A stretch of DNA of 64,000 nt from Gramella jeungdoensis. Lineage in GTDB: Bacteria > Bacteroidota > Bacteroidia > Flavobacteriales > Flavobacteriaceae. Positions within the stretch are counted from its first letter, which is position 1, and every line of letters starts with the position of its first letter. This document shows positions 25,020 through 34,330 of the stretch, in pieces. Both the position numbers and the translations under genes were made by a program. The stretch is taken from contig NZ_JAMSCK010000001.1 in assembly GCF_023805255.1 (NCBI RefSeq), positions 434,001-498,000 of the forward strand, read 5' to 3'. The notes beneath the pieces are model-generated. The model had not been told where the DNA came from. It worked only from the letters and a program-made list of their open reading frames with translations, and made no database searches.

Positions 25020-26117
25020 CTATTTTTTGAAGTCTATCGCCAGCAAAATGAACTGGTTGAGCTGTTTTACATAAGTATTAAAATTATTATCTGCCACCAG
25101 GATAAGAGACTTCTTTCCATTACTTAATTCCGGTCCAAAGCACATGCCTTCTATATTGTCTATGATCTCATCAGTCAGCTGATCTTCTACCGATTTAAAA
25201 TTGAAGATCAGACTTTTCTTAACCTTCTGATAATCTGCTTTTTTAAGGTTTTCAAAATTCAGAGTATTGGTCGCTTTTGAAGCGTCGACATCAAAGATCT
25301 TTACTGTATTGCCATGAGAGCCATATCCGGCAGAAAAAGCTCTTTCAAGCACGAGGAACCTGTCTGGGGCATATTCAAGAATTTCAGTTACTCCATTTAC
25401 CGCAAAATAATTGATAGGTAGCTTTGAAATACCATCGAGTTTATAGGCGTATTGTTTAATGGGCTCTCCTGTATGTTTATCGAATTTGGTGAGCCTGATA
25501 TGGGACCTTGTTGGATATATTTTAGGTTTTGCGCCGTCTCGTTCCAGAGGTAGCTCAGTCGCTACCCAAAATCCTGACTTGTCGAAAGTTTCGGTTAAAC
25601 CTTCGAAGACTCCATTATGCCTTGGTTTTTGTTCTCCGCTAGCCTGGAAATACTCCGGAATACTGAAAGATTCCAGTATTTTTCCGTTCTCATTAAGACG
25701 AAAAATACCCGGGTCTCTTTTTTCATCAATACTCCCTTCACTGGTAACGAGTATCTCGTTACTTTGGGAATCTAGCCGAATCGCTTCCAGGTCCAGTACG
25801 ATCTCTGAAAACTCTTTTGTCTTATCGATCTTTAAAAGGTCCTCTATATAAATGGTATCAAATGAATTGTTCTGAATTTCGATCTTCGTTTTGTAGATCC
25901 TTGGATTTGAAGCCTGATCACTGACGAGGAAATAATATCCATTTTTGAAATCAATCCCGGAAATTCCACCTATTTCAGTGTCTTTAAATTGAAGGTTTTT
26001 GTCCAGTACATATTCGTCCAGAAAAGCAACTTCAATATTCTGGTTTTCGATCTTTCTGCTTACCGCACAACTGGTTAAAATGAATGAACTAAGGCTTAGG
26101 AGAAGGAATTTCTTCAT
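25020..26117 (-). CDS. Esterase-like activity of phytase family lipoprotein
   Basis: 365-residue lipoprotein with lipobox ILTSC (Cys17). The body has the motif pattern GGISGIDFKNGYYFLVSDQASNPRIYK, then VLDLEAIRLDSQSNEILVTSEGS, RHNGVFEGLTETFDKSGFWVATELPLERDG, GVTEILEYAPDRFLVLERAFS and NIEGMCFGPELSNGKKSLILVADNNF. Those are the blades of a beta-propeller in the phytase-like/esterase-like family. Conserved Asp/Glu in blades suggest calcium and phosphate-ester binding. The precise substrate is unknown; a phosphorus-scavenging role is plausible. A TATTTTTG box is found 18 bases upstream. Confidence 0.82.
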   Translation of the reverse strand: MKKFLLLSLSSFILTSCAVSRKIENQNIEVAFLDEYVLDKNLQFKDTEIGGISGIDFKNGYYFLVSDQASNPRIYKTKIEIQNNSFDTIYIEDLLKIDKTKEFSEIVLDLEAIRLDSQSNEILVTSEGSIDEKRDPGIFRLNENGKILESFSIPEYFQASGEQKPRHNGVFEGLTETFDKSGFWVATELPLERDGAKPKIYPTRSHIRLTKFDKHTGEPIKQYAYKLDGISKLPINYFAVNGVTEILEYAPDRFLVLERAFSAGYGSHGNTVKIFDVDASKATNTLNFENLKKADYQKVKKSLIFNFKSVEDQLTDEIIDNIEGMCFGPELSNGKKSLILVADNNFNTYVKQLNQFILLAIDFKK

Positions 26118-26135
26118 TGGGTGATTTTAGGTGGT

Positions 26136-26143
26136 CAAAAATA
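26136..26143 (-). promoter_or_regulatory. Bacteroidota -7 box (TATTTTTG on minus)
   Basis: Perfect TAnnTTTG 18 bases before the ATG at 26117; no -33 TTG seen. Confidence 0.5.
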
Positions 26144-26236
26144 ACAAATGTTTAAGATAAAAATGTGAGTTTATTAGGAGGGTAAAAAATGTTTAATAAA
26201 TATCTTTAAACTATTAACACCTAAAACCAATATATT

Positions 26237-26422
26237 ATGAATGAGGATCAGTTAGAAGGAAAATGGAAACAGATCAGAGGAGAGTTTAAGCAGAAGTATG
26301 GAAGACTAACCGATGATGATGTGACCTTTTCAGAAGGCAAATTTGACGAAATGCTTGGTCGTTTGCAGGAGAAAACCGGAAGATCCAAAGAAGAATTAAA
26401 AGCAGAAATAGATAGATGGTGA
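26237..26422 (+). CDS. CsbD family stress protein
   Basis: 61-residue soluble protein (MNEDQLEGKWKQIRGEFKQK start; the GKWKQIRGEFKQKYG motif and the LQEKTGRSKEELKAEID tail are diagnostic). CsbD proteins are small, very abundant stress-associated proteins of no proven biochemical function, induced by general stress sigma factors in Bacillus. Here the usual start MNxDxxEGxWKQ is intact. The gene is immediately followed by a strong terminator at 26444, so it is a single-gene unit. It faces clpB, another stress gene, across the terminator. Confidence 0.9.
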   Translation: MNEDQLEGKWKQIRGEFKQKYGRLTDDDVTFSEGKFDEMLGRLQEKTGRSKEELKAEIDRW

Positions 26423-26443
26423 TGATTGATGAATTAGAGAATG

Positions 26444-26476
26444 AAAAAGGCGGTAGATCACTCTACCGCCTTTTTT
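26444..26476. terminator. Rho-independent terminator between csbD-like gene and clpB
   Basis: Fourteen-bp stem AAAAAGGCGGTAGA / TCTACCGCCTTTTT (26444-26457 and 26462-26475) with a four-base loop and flanking A and T runs, so it can serve both convergent genes. Confidence 0.9.
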
Positions 26477-26484
26477 ATTGGTTA

Positions 26485-29100
26485 TTACTTTTCGTCGTCC
26501 TTTCCGGCGAGTTCTTCCTGATTCCTAAAGACCAGTTGTCCATCAAATTCATCAAGCAAAATTATACTGTCTGTACTTATCTTACCTGCAAGAATTTCTT
26601 TGGAAAGTTTATTCAATACCTCTCTTTGTACAACCCTTTTTACGGGTCTGGCACCATACTGAGGATCAAAACCTTTCTCTCCAAGATAGCTGATAGCTTC
26701 TTCCGTGGCATCCAAAACGATATTCTGTTTACTAAGCATTTTCTTAACTCCTTTTAGTTGAAGTCCTACAATCTGCCTGATATCTTTCTGAGTCAACGGA
26801 CTAAACATTACAATATCATCTATCCTGTTCAGGAATTCCGGTCTTACACTTTGTTTTAGCAAGCCGAGAACTTCTGTCTTAGCGGCTTCCATGGCTGTAT
26901 CCAGATCCTTGATATTCTCAAATTTCTCCTGAATGATATGGCTTCCCATATTGGAGGTCATAATAATGATGGTGTTCTTGAAATCGGCAAGACGTCCCTT
27001 ATTATCTGTAAGTCTACCTTCGTCCAGTACCTGTAAAAGAATATTAAATGTATCGGGATGCGCTTTTTCAATCTCATCCAGCAAGACTACAGAATATGGT
27101 TTCCTCCTGACTGCTTCGGTTAACTGTCCTCCTTCGTCATAACCCACATATCCCGGAGGTGCTCCTACAAGTCGGCTTACCGAATGCCTTTCCTGGTATT
27201 CACTCATATCGATACGCGTCATGGCCGATTCGTCATCGAAAAGATACTCTGCCAGGGCCTTTGCTAATTCCGTCTTACCAACTCCGGTAGTACCTAGGAA
27301 CAGGAATGATCCAACAGGCCTGTTCTGATCCTGAAGTCCGGCACGGCTTCTACGAATAGCGTCACTTACGGCAACAATTGCTTCATCCTGGCCGACCACA
27401 CGTTTATGAATATCATCTTCCAGTTTAAGCAGTTTTTCACGCTCACTTTGAAGCATTTTGGTAACAGGAATTCCCGTCCATTTCGCTACCACTTCCGCAA
27501 TATCTTCATTGGTAACCTCTTCCTGAATCAGCGATTTTTCATTCTGGTTTTCGGTTACTTTCTGCTGAAGTTTTTCCAGTCTTTCCTGAGCTTCCTTAAT
27601 TTTTCCGTACCGGATTTCAGCTACTTTTCCGTAGTCGCCCTCTCGTTCGGCTCTTTCAGCTTCCAGTTTGTAATCCTCAATTTCGGATTTCAGGTTCTGA
27701 ATATTATCCACGATCTCTTTCTCGCTCATCCATCTTGCATGAAGATCGTTACGTTCTTCTTTTAGATTTGCAAGGTCTGCTCTAAGTGATTTGAGCTTAG
27801 CTTCATCTTTTTCTCTTTTAATGGCCTCGATCTCAATTTCCAGCTGCATGATTTTCCTGTCCAGAACATCCAGTTCTTCAGGTTTGGAGTTGATCTCCAT
27901 TCTTAGTTTAGACGCGGCTTCATCCATAAGGTCGATAGCCTTATCTGGTAGGAAACGGTTGGTTATATATCGCTGAGATAATTCTACAGCAGCGATAATT
28001 GCCTCATCCTTAATCCTTACCTTATGGTGGGTTTCATATTTCTCCTTGATCCCACGAAGGATGGAAATCGCACTTTCGGTATCCGGTTCCTCTACGTTTA
28101 CCTTTTGAAATCTACGTTCCAGGGCTTTATCCTTTTCAAAGTATTTCTGGTATTCATCGAGAGTGGTGGCTCCTATTGCTCTTAGTTCACCGCGGGCAAG
28201 GGCAGGTTTTAAAATGTTGGCTGCATCCATGGCACCCTGGCCACCTCCGGCACCCACAAGTGTGTGGATCTCATCAATGAAAAGGACAATATTTCCGTCA
28301 CTGGAAGTAACTTCCTTGATCACCGCTTTAAGTCTTTCTTCGAATTCACCTTTATATTTAGCTCCCGCGATTAGAGCACCCATATCAAGAGAATAGATGC
28401 GCTTATCCTTAAGGTTTTCAGGAACATCACCATCAACTATACGATGCGCCAGGCCTTCGGCAATTGCGGTTTTACCTGTACCCGGTTCACCTACCAGCAT
28501 CGGGTTGTTTTTGGTTCTGCGGGAAAGGATCTGAAGTATTCTTCTAATTTCTTCATCCCGTCCAATAACCGGATCCAGCTTGCCTTCTTCGGCAAGCCTG
28601 TTCAGGTTCCTGGAATATTTTTCAAGTGAATTATAGGTGTCTTCCTGGCTCTGTGAAGTTACACGGTCTCCCTGCCGTAGTTCTTCAATGGCTGCTTTAA
28701 GGCCTTTTTCGGTTGCTCCCTGATCCTTGAGCATCTGGGCGACCTTGCTGGAAGATTTGAATATGGCAAGAACAAGATGTTCTATAGAGACATATTCATC
28801 ATTCATTTTTTTAGCAATGGAAGAAGCTTCGTTCACCATTTTTCCTGCCTCGCGGGAAAGCATAATATCGCCTCCGCTTACTTTGGGAAAACTTTCGAGA
28901 CTTTTATCGAGTATCTGTGTAAACAGATTAACGTTAATGTTCAGTTTTTTCAGCAAAAAGGGAGTCACATTTTCGTCTACCATCATTATGGCTTTGAAAA
29001 TATGTTCGTTCTCAATTTGCTGATGGCCCATTTCCTGGGCAAGCTGCTGAGCCTGCTGAATGGCCTCCTGGGATTTTATGGTAAAATTATTAAAGTTCAT
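26485..29100 (-). CDS. clpB: ATP-dependent disaggregase ClpB
   Basis: 871-residue Hsp100 that pulls polypeptides from aggregates together with DnaK/DnaJ/GrpE. Domains in order: N-terminal Clp domain (1-150), AAA1 with Walker A GEPGTGKT (204-211) and [15 protein letters not shown], the coiled-coil middle domain (about 405-530, typical of ClpB and absent in ClpA), AAA2 with Walker A GTTGVGKT (around 610) and [13 protein letters not shown], then the C-terminal domain. The gene is monocistronic. Upstream there is a GTCA-AAA-TGAC dyad (29155-29165) overlapping a possible -33 element, which could be a heat-shock operator. Confidence 0.97.
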   Translation of the reverse strand: MNFNNFTIKSQEAIQQAQQLAQEMGHQQIENEHIFKAIMMVDENVTPFLLKKLNINVNLFTQILDKSLESFPKVSGGDIMLSREAGKMVNEASSIAKKMNDEYVSIEHLVLAIFKSSSKVAQMLKDQGATEKGLKAAIEELRQGDRVTSQSQEDTYNSLEKYSRNLNRLAEEGKLDPVIGRDEEIRRILQILSRRTKNNPMLVGEPGTGKTAIAEGLAHRIVDGDVPENLKDKRIYSLDMGALIAGAKYKGEFEERLKAVIKEVTSSDGNIVLFIDEIHTLVGAGGGQGAMDAANILKPALARGELRAIGATTLDEYQKYFEKDKALERRFQKVNVEEPDTESAISILRGIKEKYETHHKVRIKDEAIIAAVELSQRYITNRFLPDKAIDLMDEAASKLRMEINSKPEELDVLDRKIMQLEIEIEAIKREKDEAKLKSLRADLANLKEERNDLHARWMSEKEIVDNIQNLKSEIEDYKLEAERAEREGDYGKVAEIRYGKIKEAQERLEKLQQKVTENQNEKSLIQEEVTNEDIAEVVAKWTGIPVTKMLQSEREKLLKLEDDIHKRVVGQDEAIVAVSDAIRRSRAGLQDQNRPVGSFLFLGTTGVGKTELAKALAEYLFDDESAMTRIDMSEYQERHSVSRLVGAPPGYVGYDEGGQLTEAVRRKPYSVVLLDEIEKAHPDTFNILLQVLDEGRLTDNKGRLADFKNTIIIMTSNMGSHIIQEKFENIKDLDTAMEAAKTEVLGLLKQSVRPEFLNRIDDIVMFSPLTQKDIRQIVGLQLKGVKKMLSKQNIVLDATEEAISYLGEKGFDPQYGARPVKRVVQREVLNKLSKEILAGKISTDSIILLDEFDGQLVFRNQEELAGKDDEK

Positions 29101-29154
29101 CTCTTCTTATTTTTTGAGATTCATATGTCAATAGATGTACCATTAAAAATAAGC

Positions 29155-29165
29155 GTCAAAATGAC
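29155..29165. promoter_or_regulatory. Dyad GTCA-N3-TGAC upstream of clpB
   Basis: Perfect inverted repeat of 4+4 with a 3-base spacer, 55 bases before the clpB ATG. On the minus strand it reads GTCATTTTGAC and contains a TTG 17 bases before a poor TACATCTA box. It could be a regulator site; the identity of the regulator is unknown. Confidence 0.3.
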
Positions 29166-29258
29166 ATGTATTGATGAAAAAATAAAGACAAAACGGCAGT
29201 TATACTAGGGTGTTTTAAAAATTTATTTCTTATTTTCTCTATTAAAGTTACTTAGAAT

Positions 29259-29266
29259 TACTTTTG
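29259..29266 (+). promoter_or_regulatory. Bacteroidota -7 box for ytxJ (TACTTTTG)
   Basis: Perfect TAnnTTTG 14 bases before the ytxJ ATG at 29281; no -33 TTG. Confidence 0.5.
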
Positions 29267-29280
29267 CACAAAAGCATGTT

Positions 29281-29682
29281 ATGGGAATATTGAATAAATT
29301 ATTTACTTCAGATAAGAAGGAAACAAAAAAGCAAGAATCTAAAACGCCCTGGATCGACCTAAATACGATGGAGCAGCTGGATAAGATCGAGGAAAGCTCT
29401 GAGGAAAAGACGGTGGCCATTCTGAAGCATTCAACAAGATGTGGTGTAAGCCGGATGGTTCTAAGAATGTTTGAATCTGATTATGAGCTTGAGGAAAATG
29501 AACCTATAGATCTTTATTTCCTGGATCTGATCAACTACAGGGAAATCTCTAATGAGATCGCTGAGCGGTTTAACGTAAGACATGAAAGTCCGCAATTGAT
29601 AGTATTAAAGAACAGGGAAGTGGTGCATCATTCTTCTCATCAGGGAATTTCTGCTAACAAATTAAAGGAGTTGGTAAATTAA
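29281..29682 (+). CDS. ytxJ: Monothiol bacilliredoxin-like protein YtxJ
   Basis: 133-residue thioredoxin-fold protein of the YtxJ family, thought to be a monothiol bacilliredoxin that removes bacillithiol from protein mixed disulfides. The block AILKHSTRCGVSRMVLRMFE holds the single active-site Cys54 (RCGVS, a CxxS-like site), followed by the cis-Pro region VRHESPQLIVLKNREVVHHSSHQGI. A basic, charged N-terminal extension (1-25) precedes the fold. Its presence suggests that this organism makes bacillithiol; biosynthesis genes (bshA-C) are not in the window. Downstream is a small lysine-rich ORF and a terminator. Confidence 0.88.
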   Translation: MGILNKLFTSDKKETKKQESKTPWIDLNTMEQLDKIEESSEEKTVAILKHSTRCGVSRMVLRMFESDYELEENEPIDLYFLDLINYREISNEIAERFNVRHESPQLIVLKNREVVHHSSHQGISANKLKELVN

Positions 29683-29787
29683 TACCGGTTTATCAACTTT
29701 TTAAGGACTGCTGTTAAACTCTATTAAGAGCCTTAATTTTTTACCCGATCTTTTTTAATTTTTGTTCGAAATAAAAATGCAGTAATT

Positions 29788-29934
29788 ATGAAGTTGAATG
29801 ATAAAGAGAAAGAAGAATTAAAAAAGGATATCCAAAATTCTGATCCTAAAAGACAAAAGAGAGAATTTATGGATATGGAACAAAAAGAGAAGAATAAAAA
29901 GAATAATTCCTCAGAAAAAGAAAAGCACAATTAG
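29788..29934 (+). CDS. Small charged protein, 48 aa, unknown
   Basis: The frame starts MKLNDKEKEELKKDIQNSD and ends with KEKHN. More than half of the residues are Lys, Glu, Asp or Asn, with one patch DPKRQKREFMDMEQ. No known family recognised. It sits 105 bases after ytxJ and directly before a strong terminator at 29971, which gives it a well-defined transcript end. A TATA-rich region precedes it. Such A-rich reading frames can arise by chance in low-GC DNA, so its coding status is moderately uncertain. Confidence 0.5.
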   Translation: MKLNDKEKEELKKDIQNSDPKRQKREFMDMEQKEKNKKNNSSEKEKHN

Positions 29935-29970
29935 CGTTGTAAGAATATAAATAAGAATTTGAAATAATTA

Positions 29971-29998
29971 AAAAGCCCCTTGCTCTAAGGGGCTTTTT
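29971..29998 (+). terminator. Rho-independent terminator
   Basis: Eleven-bp stem AAAAGCCCCTT / AAGGGGCTTTT (29971-29981, 29987-29997) with a GCTCT loop and T-run on plus; also flanked by A's so it can stop the convergent fahA transcript. Confidence 0.88.
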
Positions 29999-30013
29999 AT
30001 AGTTTGGAACAGT

Positions 30014-31303
30014 TTATTTCTTTTTTGGTTTATAGACAGGAAGGAGTTTTGATCTTACCTCTCCAAAACCAATCCTGGAATTTCCGTTCTGGCAAAATCC
30101 TCTCATGATCACCGTATCATTATCCTCAATGAACTTACGTTCAGATCCATCTTTTAACTTAATAGGCTTGCTGCCGCCCCAGGTGAGTTCGAGCATTGAG
30201 CCAAAAGAGTCTTCGGAAGAGCCAGAGATCGTTCCGGAAGCCATCATGTCCCCAGAATTTACCGGGCAACCATTCACGGTGTGGTGAGCCAGTTGCTGAC
30301 TCATGTTCCAGTATAGATATTTGAAGTTTGATTTTGAAAGTGAGTTTTCTTCACCTCCTTCAGGCTGAAGGAATACCTCCAGATTAATATCAAAACTCTT
30401 ATCTCCTGAATATTTTAAATAAGGAAGTAATTCTTTTTCTGGTTTCGGACTTGCCGTTCTAAATGGTTCTAAAGCATCCATGGTTACTATCCATGGAGAG
30501 ATGGAAGAAGCAAAGTTCTTAGCCAGGAATGGGCCTAAAGGTACATATTCCCATTTTTGAATATCGCGGGCACTCCAGTCATTGAACAGGACCATACCAA
30601 ATATATAATCTTCAGCTTCATCTACCGGGATTGGCTCCCCAAGATGATTAGCGTCTGTGGTTATAAAGGCCATTTCCAGCTCAAAATCAACTCTTTGGGA
30701 AGGCCCAAAAACAGGGGTGTCAGAATCTGCCGGTTTTGTTTGACCTTGTGGTCGGTGAACCGGAATTCCGGACGGAATTATAGAAGAGCTTCTACCGTGG
30801 TATCCCACAGGAATATGAAGCCAGTTTGGTAACAAGGCATTATCAGGATCCCTGAACATAGTTCCAATATTGGTCGCATGCTCTTTGGATGAATAGAAAT
30901 CGGTATAGTCTCCCACCTGTACCGGCATTTGCATCTCGATCTCATCAAGAGTGAAAAGTACTGTATTTCGATGGTCCTGATTGTCCTTTAATTTGGTATT
31001 GTTGGCATCAAAGATCTCGGCGATCCTGTTCCTTACCAGGCGCCAGGTCTTTTTGCCATCAGAAATAAAATCATTTAAAGTATCCTGTAAGAAAATATCG
31101 TCAGTTAAAGGGATCCCTTGAAAATAACCGAGTTGGTGTAAGGCTCCAAGGTCTATCGCATAATCTCCTATTCTGGTCCCGATGGTAATCACATCGTCTC
31201 GGGTAAGAAATACCCCGAAGGGGATATTCTGAATAGGAAAATCGGTATCCTTAGGGATATCCAGCCAGGTTTTTCTTTTTGGATCGTTAGCACTAATTGA
31301 CAT
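30014..31303 (-). CDS. fahA: Fumarylacetoacetase
   Basis: Last enzyme of tyrosine/homogentisate degradation: splits fumarylacetoacetate into fumarate and acetoacetate. 429 residues, the usual length of the two-domain FAH. The N-terminal SH3-like domain is followed by the catalytic beta-roll with DYTDFYSSKEHATNIGTMFRDPDNALLPNWLHIPVGYHGRSSSI, RVDFELEMAFITTDANHLGEPI (metal Glu pair) and VLFNDWSARDIQKWEYVPLGPFLAKNFASSISPW. A TATATTTG box lies upstream. It is divergent from glyA. The remaining pathway genes are not near. Confidence 0.95.
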   Translation of the reverse strand: MSISANDPKRKTWLDIPKDTDFPIQNIPFGVFLTRDDVITIGTRIGDYAIDLGALHQLGYFQGIPLTDDIFLQDTLNDFISDGKKTWRLVRNRIAEIFDANNTKLKDNQDHRNTVLFTLDEIEMQMPVQVGDYTDFYSSKEHATNIGTMFRDPDNALLPNWLHIPVGYHGRSSSIIPSGIPVHRPQGQTKPADSDTPVFGPSQRVDFELEMAFITTDANHLGEPIPVDEAEDYIFGMVLFNDWSARDIQKWEYVPLGPFLAKNFASSISPWIVTMDALEPFRTASPKPEKELLPYLKYSGDKSFDINLEVFLQPEGGEENSLSKSNFKYLYWNMSQQLAHHTVNGCPVNSGDMMASGTISGSSEDSFGSMLELTWGGSKPIKLKDGSERKFIEDNDTVIMRGFCQNGNSRIGFGEVRSKLLPVYKPKKK

Positions 31304-31338
31304 AAAAAGTGTTGGTTTTTTGTTAAAATCTAGTGATT

Positions 31339-31346
31339 CAAATATA
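31339..31346 (-). promoter_or_regulatory. Bacteroidota -7 box for fahA (TATATTTG on minus)
   Basis: Perfect TAnnTTTG 35 bases before the ATG at 31303 on the minus strand; no -33 TTG. Confidence 0.5.
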
Positions 31347-31412
31347 TTATTTTCCTGTAATTAACCGAATGTATTTGTTACTTTTACCGAATATTTAACG
31401 TAAAAAATTGTG

Positions 31413-32687
31413 ATGCAACGAGACACCCAACTATTTGATTTAATAGCAAAAGAAAAAGAGCGACAGTTAAACGGTTTGGAACTTATTGCAAGTGAAAATT
31501 TTGTAAGTGATGCAGTGCTGGAAGCAGCAGGATCTGTTCTTACAAATAAATATGCTGAAGGATACCCCGGGAAAAGATACTATGGTGGATGTGAGGTGGT
31601 AGACCAGGTTGAGCAGCTTGCGATAGACCGCCTGAAGGAATTATTCAATGCCGAGTATGCCAACGTGCAGCCTCATTCCGGTTCCCAGGCCAATACGGCC
31701 GTGTATGCCTCTTGTATGAAACCGGGAGATAAATTCCTTGGTTTTGACCTTGCCCATGGTGGACATTTAACTCATGGTTCCCCTGTGAACTTTTCAGGTA
31801 AACTTTATCAACCGGTATTTTATGGTGTTGATAAGGAAACCGGAAGAATAGATTATGATGAAGTGGCGAAAATTGCGGAGAAGGAAAAGCCTAAAATGAT
31901 CATCGCCGGAGCTTCGGCCTATTCAAGGGAGATCGATTATAAAAGATTCAGAGAAATAGCCGATAGCGTTGGTGCTATTTTATTCGCTGATATTGCACAT
32001 CCGGCTGGACTAATTGCCAAGGGATTGATAAGCGATCCTGTTCCTCACTGTCATATTGTGACCTCAACAACGCATAAGACCCTGAGAGGTCCACGTGGAG
32101 GGATTATTATTATGGGTAAAGATTTTGATAATCCATTTGGTGAGAAACTTAAGAATGGAAAATTGAAGAAAATGTCAGCTATGCTTAATTCAGGAATTTT
32201 CCCTGGTAACCAGGGTGGGCCTTTGGAGCATATTATCGCTGCTAAGGCGGTAGCCTTTGGTGAAGCACTGACCGATGATTTCCTTCATTACATGGTAAGA
32301 GTGAAGAAGAATGCCGAGAAAATGGCCGAAGCATTTGTAAGTAAAGGCTATGGAGTAATATCCGGAGGAACCGATAACCATATGATGCTTATAGATCTTA
32401 GAAATAAGGATGTAAGCGGAAAGGATGCAGAAGAAGCTCTTGGAAAAGCCGATATTACCGTTAATAAGAACATGGTTCCGTTTGATGATAAGTCGCCATT
32501 TGTGACTTCAGGAATAAGAATTGGAACTCCGGCCGTTACCACCCGTGGTCTTGAAGAGAAAGATATGGCGAAGATCGTGGAGTTGATAGATCGCGTAATT
32601 ACTAATATTGATAATGATTCTGAAATTGAAGCGGTAAGAAAAGAGGTGAATTCCATGATGCATGGCTTGCCACTTTTCAAGGCGTAA
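31413..32687 (+). CDS. glyA: Serine hydroxymethyltransferase
   Basis: PLP enzyme that interconverts serine and glycine with tetrahydrofolate, the main source of one-carbon units. Conserved blocks: [66 protein letters not shown], and the PLP-lysine site [14 protein letters not shown] (the Lys codon is at 32076). Length 424 from the second of two adjacent ATG codons; the first is at 31410. Divergent from fahA. A bidirectional terminator follows at 32706. Confidence 0.98.
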   Translation: MQRDTQLFDLIAKEKERQLNGLELIASENFVSDAVLEAAGSVLTNKYAEGYPGKRYYGGCEVVDQVEQLAIDRLKELFNAEYANVQPHSGSQANTAVYASCMKPGDKFLGFDLAHGGHLTHGSPVNFSGKLYQPVFYGVDKETGRIDYDEVAKIAEKEKPKMIIAGASAYSREIDYKRFREIADSVGAILFADIAHPAGLIAKGLISDPVPHCHIVTSTTHKTLRGPRGGIIIMGKDFDNPFGEKLKNGKLKKMSAMLNSGIFPGNQGGPLEHIIAAKAVAFGEALTDDFLHYMVRVKKNAEKMAEAFVSKGYGVISGGTDNHMMLIDLRNKDVSGKDAEEALGKADITVNKNMVPFDDKSPFVTSGIRIGTPAVTTRGLEEKDMAKIVELIDRVITNIDNDSEIEAVRKEVNSMMHGLPLFKA

Positions 32688-32705
32688 TCAGGATTTGTGA
32701 AAAAT

Positions 32706-32737
32706 AAAAAAAGCCATTCGAGAGAATGGCTTTTTTT
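32706..32737. terminator. Bidirectional rho-independent terminator
   Basis: Fourteen-bp stem AAAAAAAGCCATTC / GAATGGCTTTTTTT (32706-32719, 32724-32737) around a GAGA loop, shared by glyA and the convergent amidohydrolase gene. Confidence 0.9.
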
Positions 32738-32740
32738 ATT

Positions 32741-33778
32741 TTAATCATCTACATGTTCTATAGTTCCTTCAAAATGTGTCTTCTTTTCCTCCTCGCTTAG
32801 GCGAAGAAATCTGGCGGCATTATTATATAGAATATCTCTTTTTTGTTCTTCAGTTAAAAAATCAGCATTTTCTATTGACTCTATCCCCCGGCCAATTGCA
32901 TCTGGCCAAACCATCTGATCTGAACCGAACATCACTCTTTTTCCGAATCCAGCATCCACAATGCGTTTTAGGTAATAATGAAACTCTTTACGTGGAATTG
33001 CGTAATTGATTACCCCAATCCCAACATAAACCTGCGGGTAGCTGTATAACAGGGCTATCATGTCATCTATTAACGGCCATCCGGCGTGCATGATGTAAAC
33101 ACGAAGGTTGGGATGTTTGATTAAGAGATCTTCAATGAGCAGTGGGCTGTCAAGTTTTGCCCTGTAACCTGCAAAGGGTGGAAGATAGCCTGCTCCCGGT
33201 GGGCCAGGTCCCATGTGAATCCCTACCGGAATATCCAGTTCTTCGGCAATTGCCGCATAGGGCTCAAATTCCGGGTCACTGGGAGAGATTCCCTTGTACT
33301 GAATAATGACTTCACCCAGAACTCTGTATTTTCCGGAAGATAATTCATCTCTCACTGTTTCCGGAGTGATGCCGTCCTTGATCTCAAAAAAAAGTGAAGG
33401 GATTATCCGGTCACTGCTTAAGTAGCTTTCAAGGAAAGGGCCACTGGTGATGCCATATATATTATGTTCCTTTAATGCACTGAGCGTCTGGTTGATTAGT
33501 TCTTCATTTGTTTCCGGACTCCATATAGCATTGTCACAGTTGGGTTGTTTTGCTCCTCCTATGAAAGTTTCTCCCCAGGATTTTCTCTGATCCCAAACAG
33601 GCATTTCTATTGGGGGCGCGCAGATAGCAACCGGAGGAGGTCCATTCATATCTACTGGGATGGCATGTAAGTGCATGTCTATTACCGGAAGTCGTAGGGA
33701 TTTTTCCTGTGAATAGGAGGGGAGTTGAACTAAAAAAGAAATAAATAATAATAGGATTGAAACCGAGTAATTTTTCAT
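32741..33778 (-). CDS. Exported metal-dependent amidohydrolase (amidohydrolase_2 family)
   Basis: 345 residues with a signal peptide (MKNYSVSILLLFISFLVQLPSYSQ). The TIM-barrel signatures are LPVIDMHLHAIP (metal-binding HxH at the first strand), GIHMGPGPPGAGYLPPF and YIMHAGWPL for later metal ligands, and KRVMFGSDQMVWPDAIG with the catalytic Asp at the end. Members hydrolyse or decarboxylate small molecules; being secreted, it probably works in the periplasm. Substrate unknown. A 7+7 dyad lies 76 bases before the start (33854-33870). Confidence 0.82.
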   Translation of the reverse strand: MKNYSVSILLLFISFLVQLPSYSQEKSLRLPVIDMHLHAIPVDMNGPPPVAICAPPIEMPVWDQRKSWGETFIGGAKQPNCDNAIWSPETNEELINQTLSALKEHNIYGITSGPFLESYLSSDRIIPSLFFEIKDGITPETVRDELSSGKYRVLGEVIIQYKGISPSDPEFEPYAAIAEELDIPVGIHMGPGPPGAGYLPPFAGYRAKLDSPLLIEDLLIKHPNLRVYIMHAGWPLIDDMIALLYSYPQVYVGIGVINYAIPRKEFHYYLKRIVDAGFGKRVMFGSDQMVWPDAIGRGIESIENADFLTEEQKRDILYNNAARFLRLSEEEKKTHFEGTIEHVDD

Positions 33779-33853
33779 AATAATGGTTTTACCCGAAATT
33801 TTCAGGCTGGTTGGTTTAAATTATGAATTTGATTTACTCTAATTTAATAAAAT

Positions 33854-33870
33854 ATACTGAAAATCAGTAT
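33854..33870. promoter_or_regulatory. Perfect 7+7 dyad ATACTGA-AAA-TCAGTAT
   Basis: A 17-base perfect inverted repeat with a 3-base spacer, 76 bases upstream of the amidohydrolase ATG (33778). Its size suits a dimeric repressor or activator operator. No regulator gene is next to it. Confidence 0.35.
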
Positions 33871-33925
33871 GTTGTATTTTTGAAGTAAATAAGGGTATAG
33901 GGTTTGGATTAAACTGTAAGGTGAC

Positions 33926-34330
33926 TTATCGCTGAAAAATACTTTTTAAATCATCGGAGATTTTGGCAGGACGTTTAGTGACTTTGTCCAGAAGACACCA
34001 GGTGGTCTTTGCTTCAGCAAGTAATTTGCCTGTATCAGCATTCTTGATGATTACATGTCTTATTGAAGTTACATGCGTGCTCTTTCCAACATAGGTCTGC
34101 AAAGAGATATTGTCACCTAAAAAAGCCTCTCTTTTATAATTAACCTCATGTCTCACGACTATCCAGATATATTTTTTCTGATCTTCAAGAGGTGCTCTCT
34201 TTTCCCAGTGTTCTTCGGCAACATCCTGGACCCACTGCACATACTGCACATTGTTCACGTGCTTTTGCCTGTCAAGATGATTTTTTTCTACAACAAGCTT
34301 TTTCTCGTAGATCTCAGGATTTAATTCCAT
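33926..34330 (-). CDS. Acyl-CoA thioesterase (4HBT-type hotdog fold)
   Basis: 134-residue hotdog-fold protein. The conserved start YEKKLVVEKNHLDRQKHVNNVQYVQWVQDVAEEHW carries the acidic/histidine active-site region (DRQKHVNN) of the YbgC/4-hydroxybenzoyl-CoA thioesterase family. A central helix, then strands WIVVRHEVNYKREAFLGDNI and AKTTWCLLD, complete the fold. It releases acyl groups from CoA; the chain length is not predictable. Its ATG overlaps the stop of the glutaminyl cyclase gene by one base (TAATG), so it is translated with it, though no common pathway is evident. Confidence 0.85.
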   Translation of the reverse strand: MELNPEIYEKKLVVEKNHLDRQKHVNNVQYVQWVQDVAEEHWEKRAPLEDQKKYIWIVVRHEVNYKREAFLGDNISLQTYVGKSTHVTSIRHVIIKNADTGKLLAEAKTTWCLLDKVTKRPAKISDDLKSIFQR

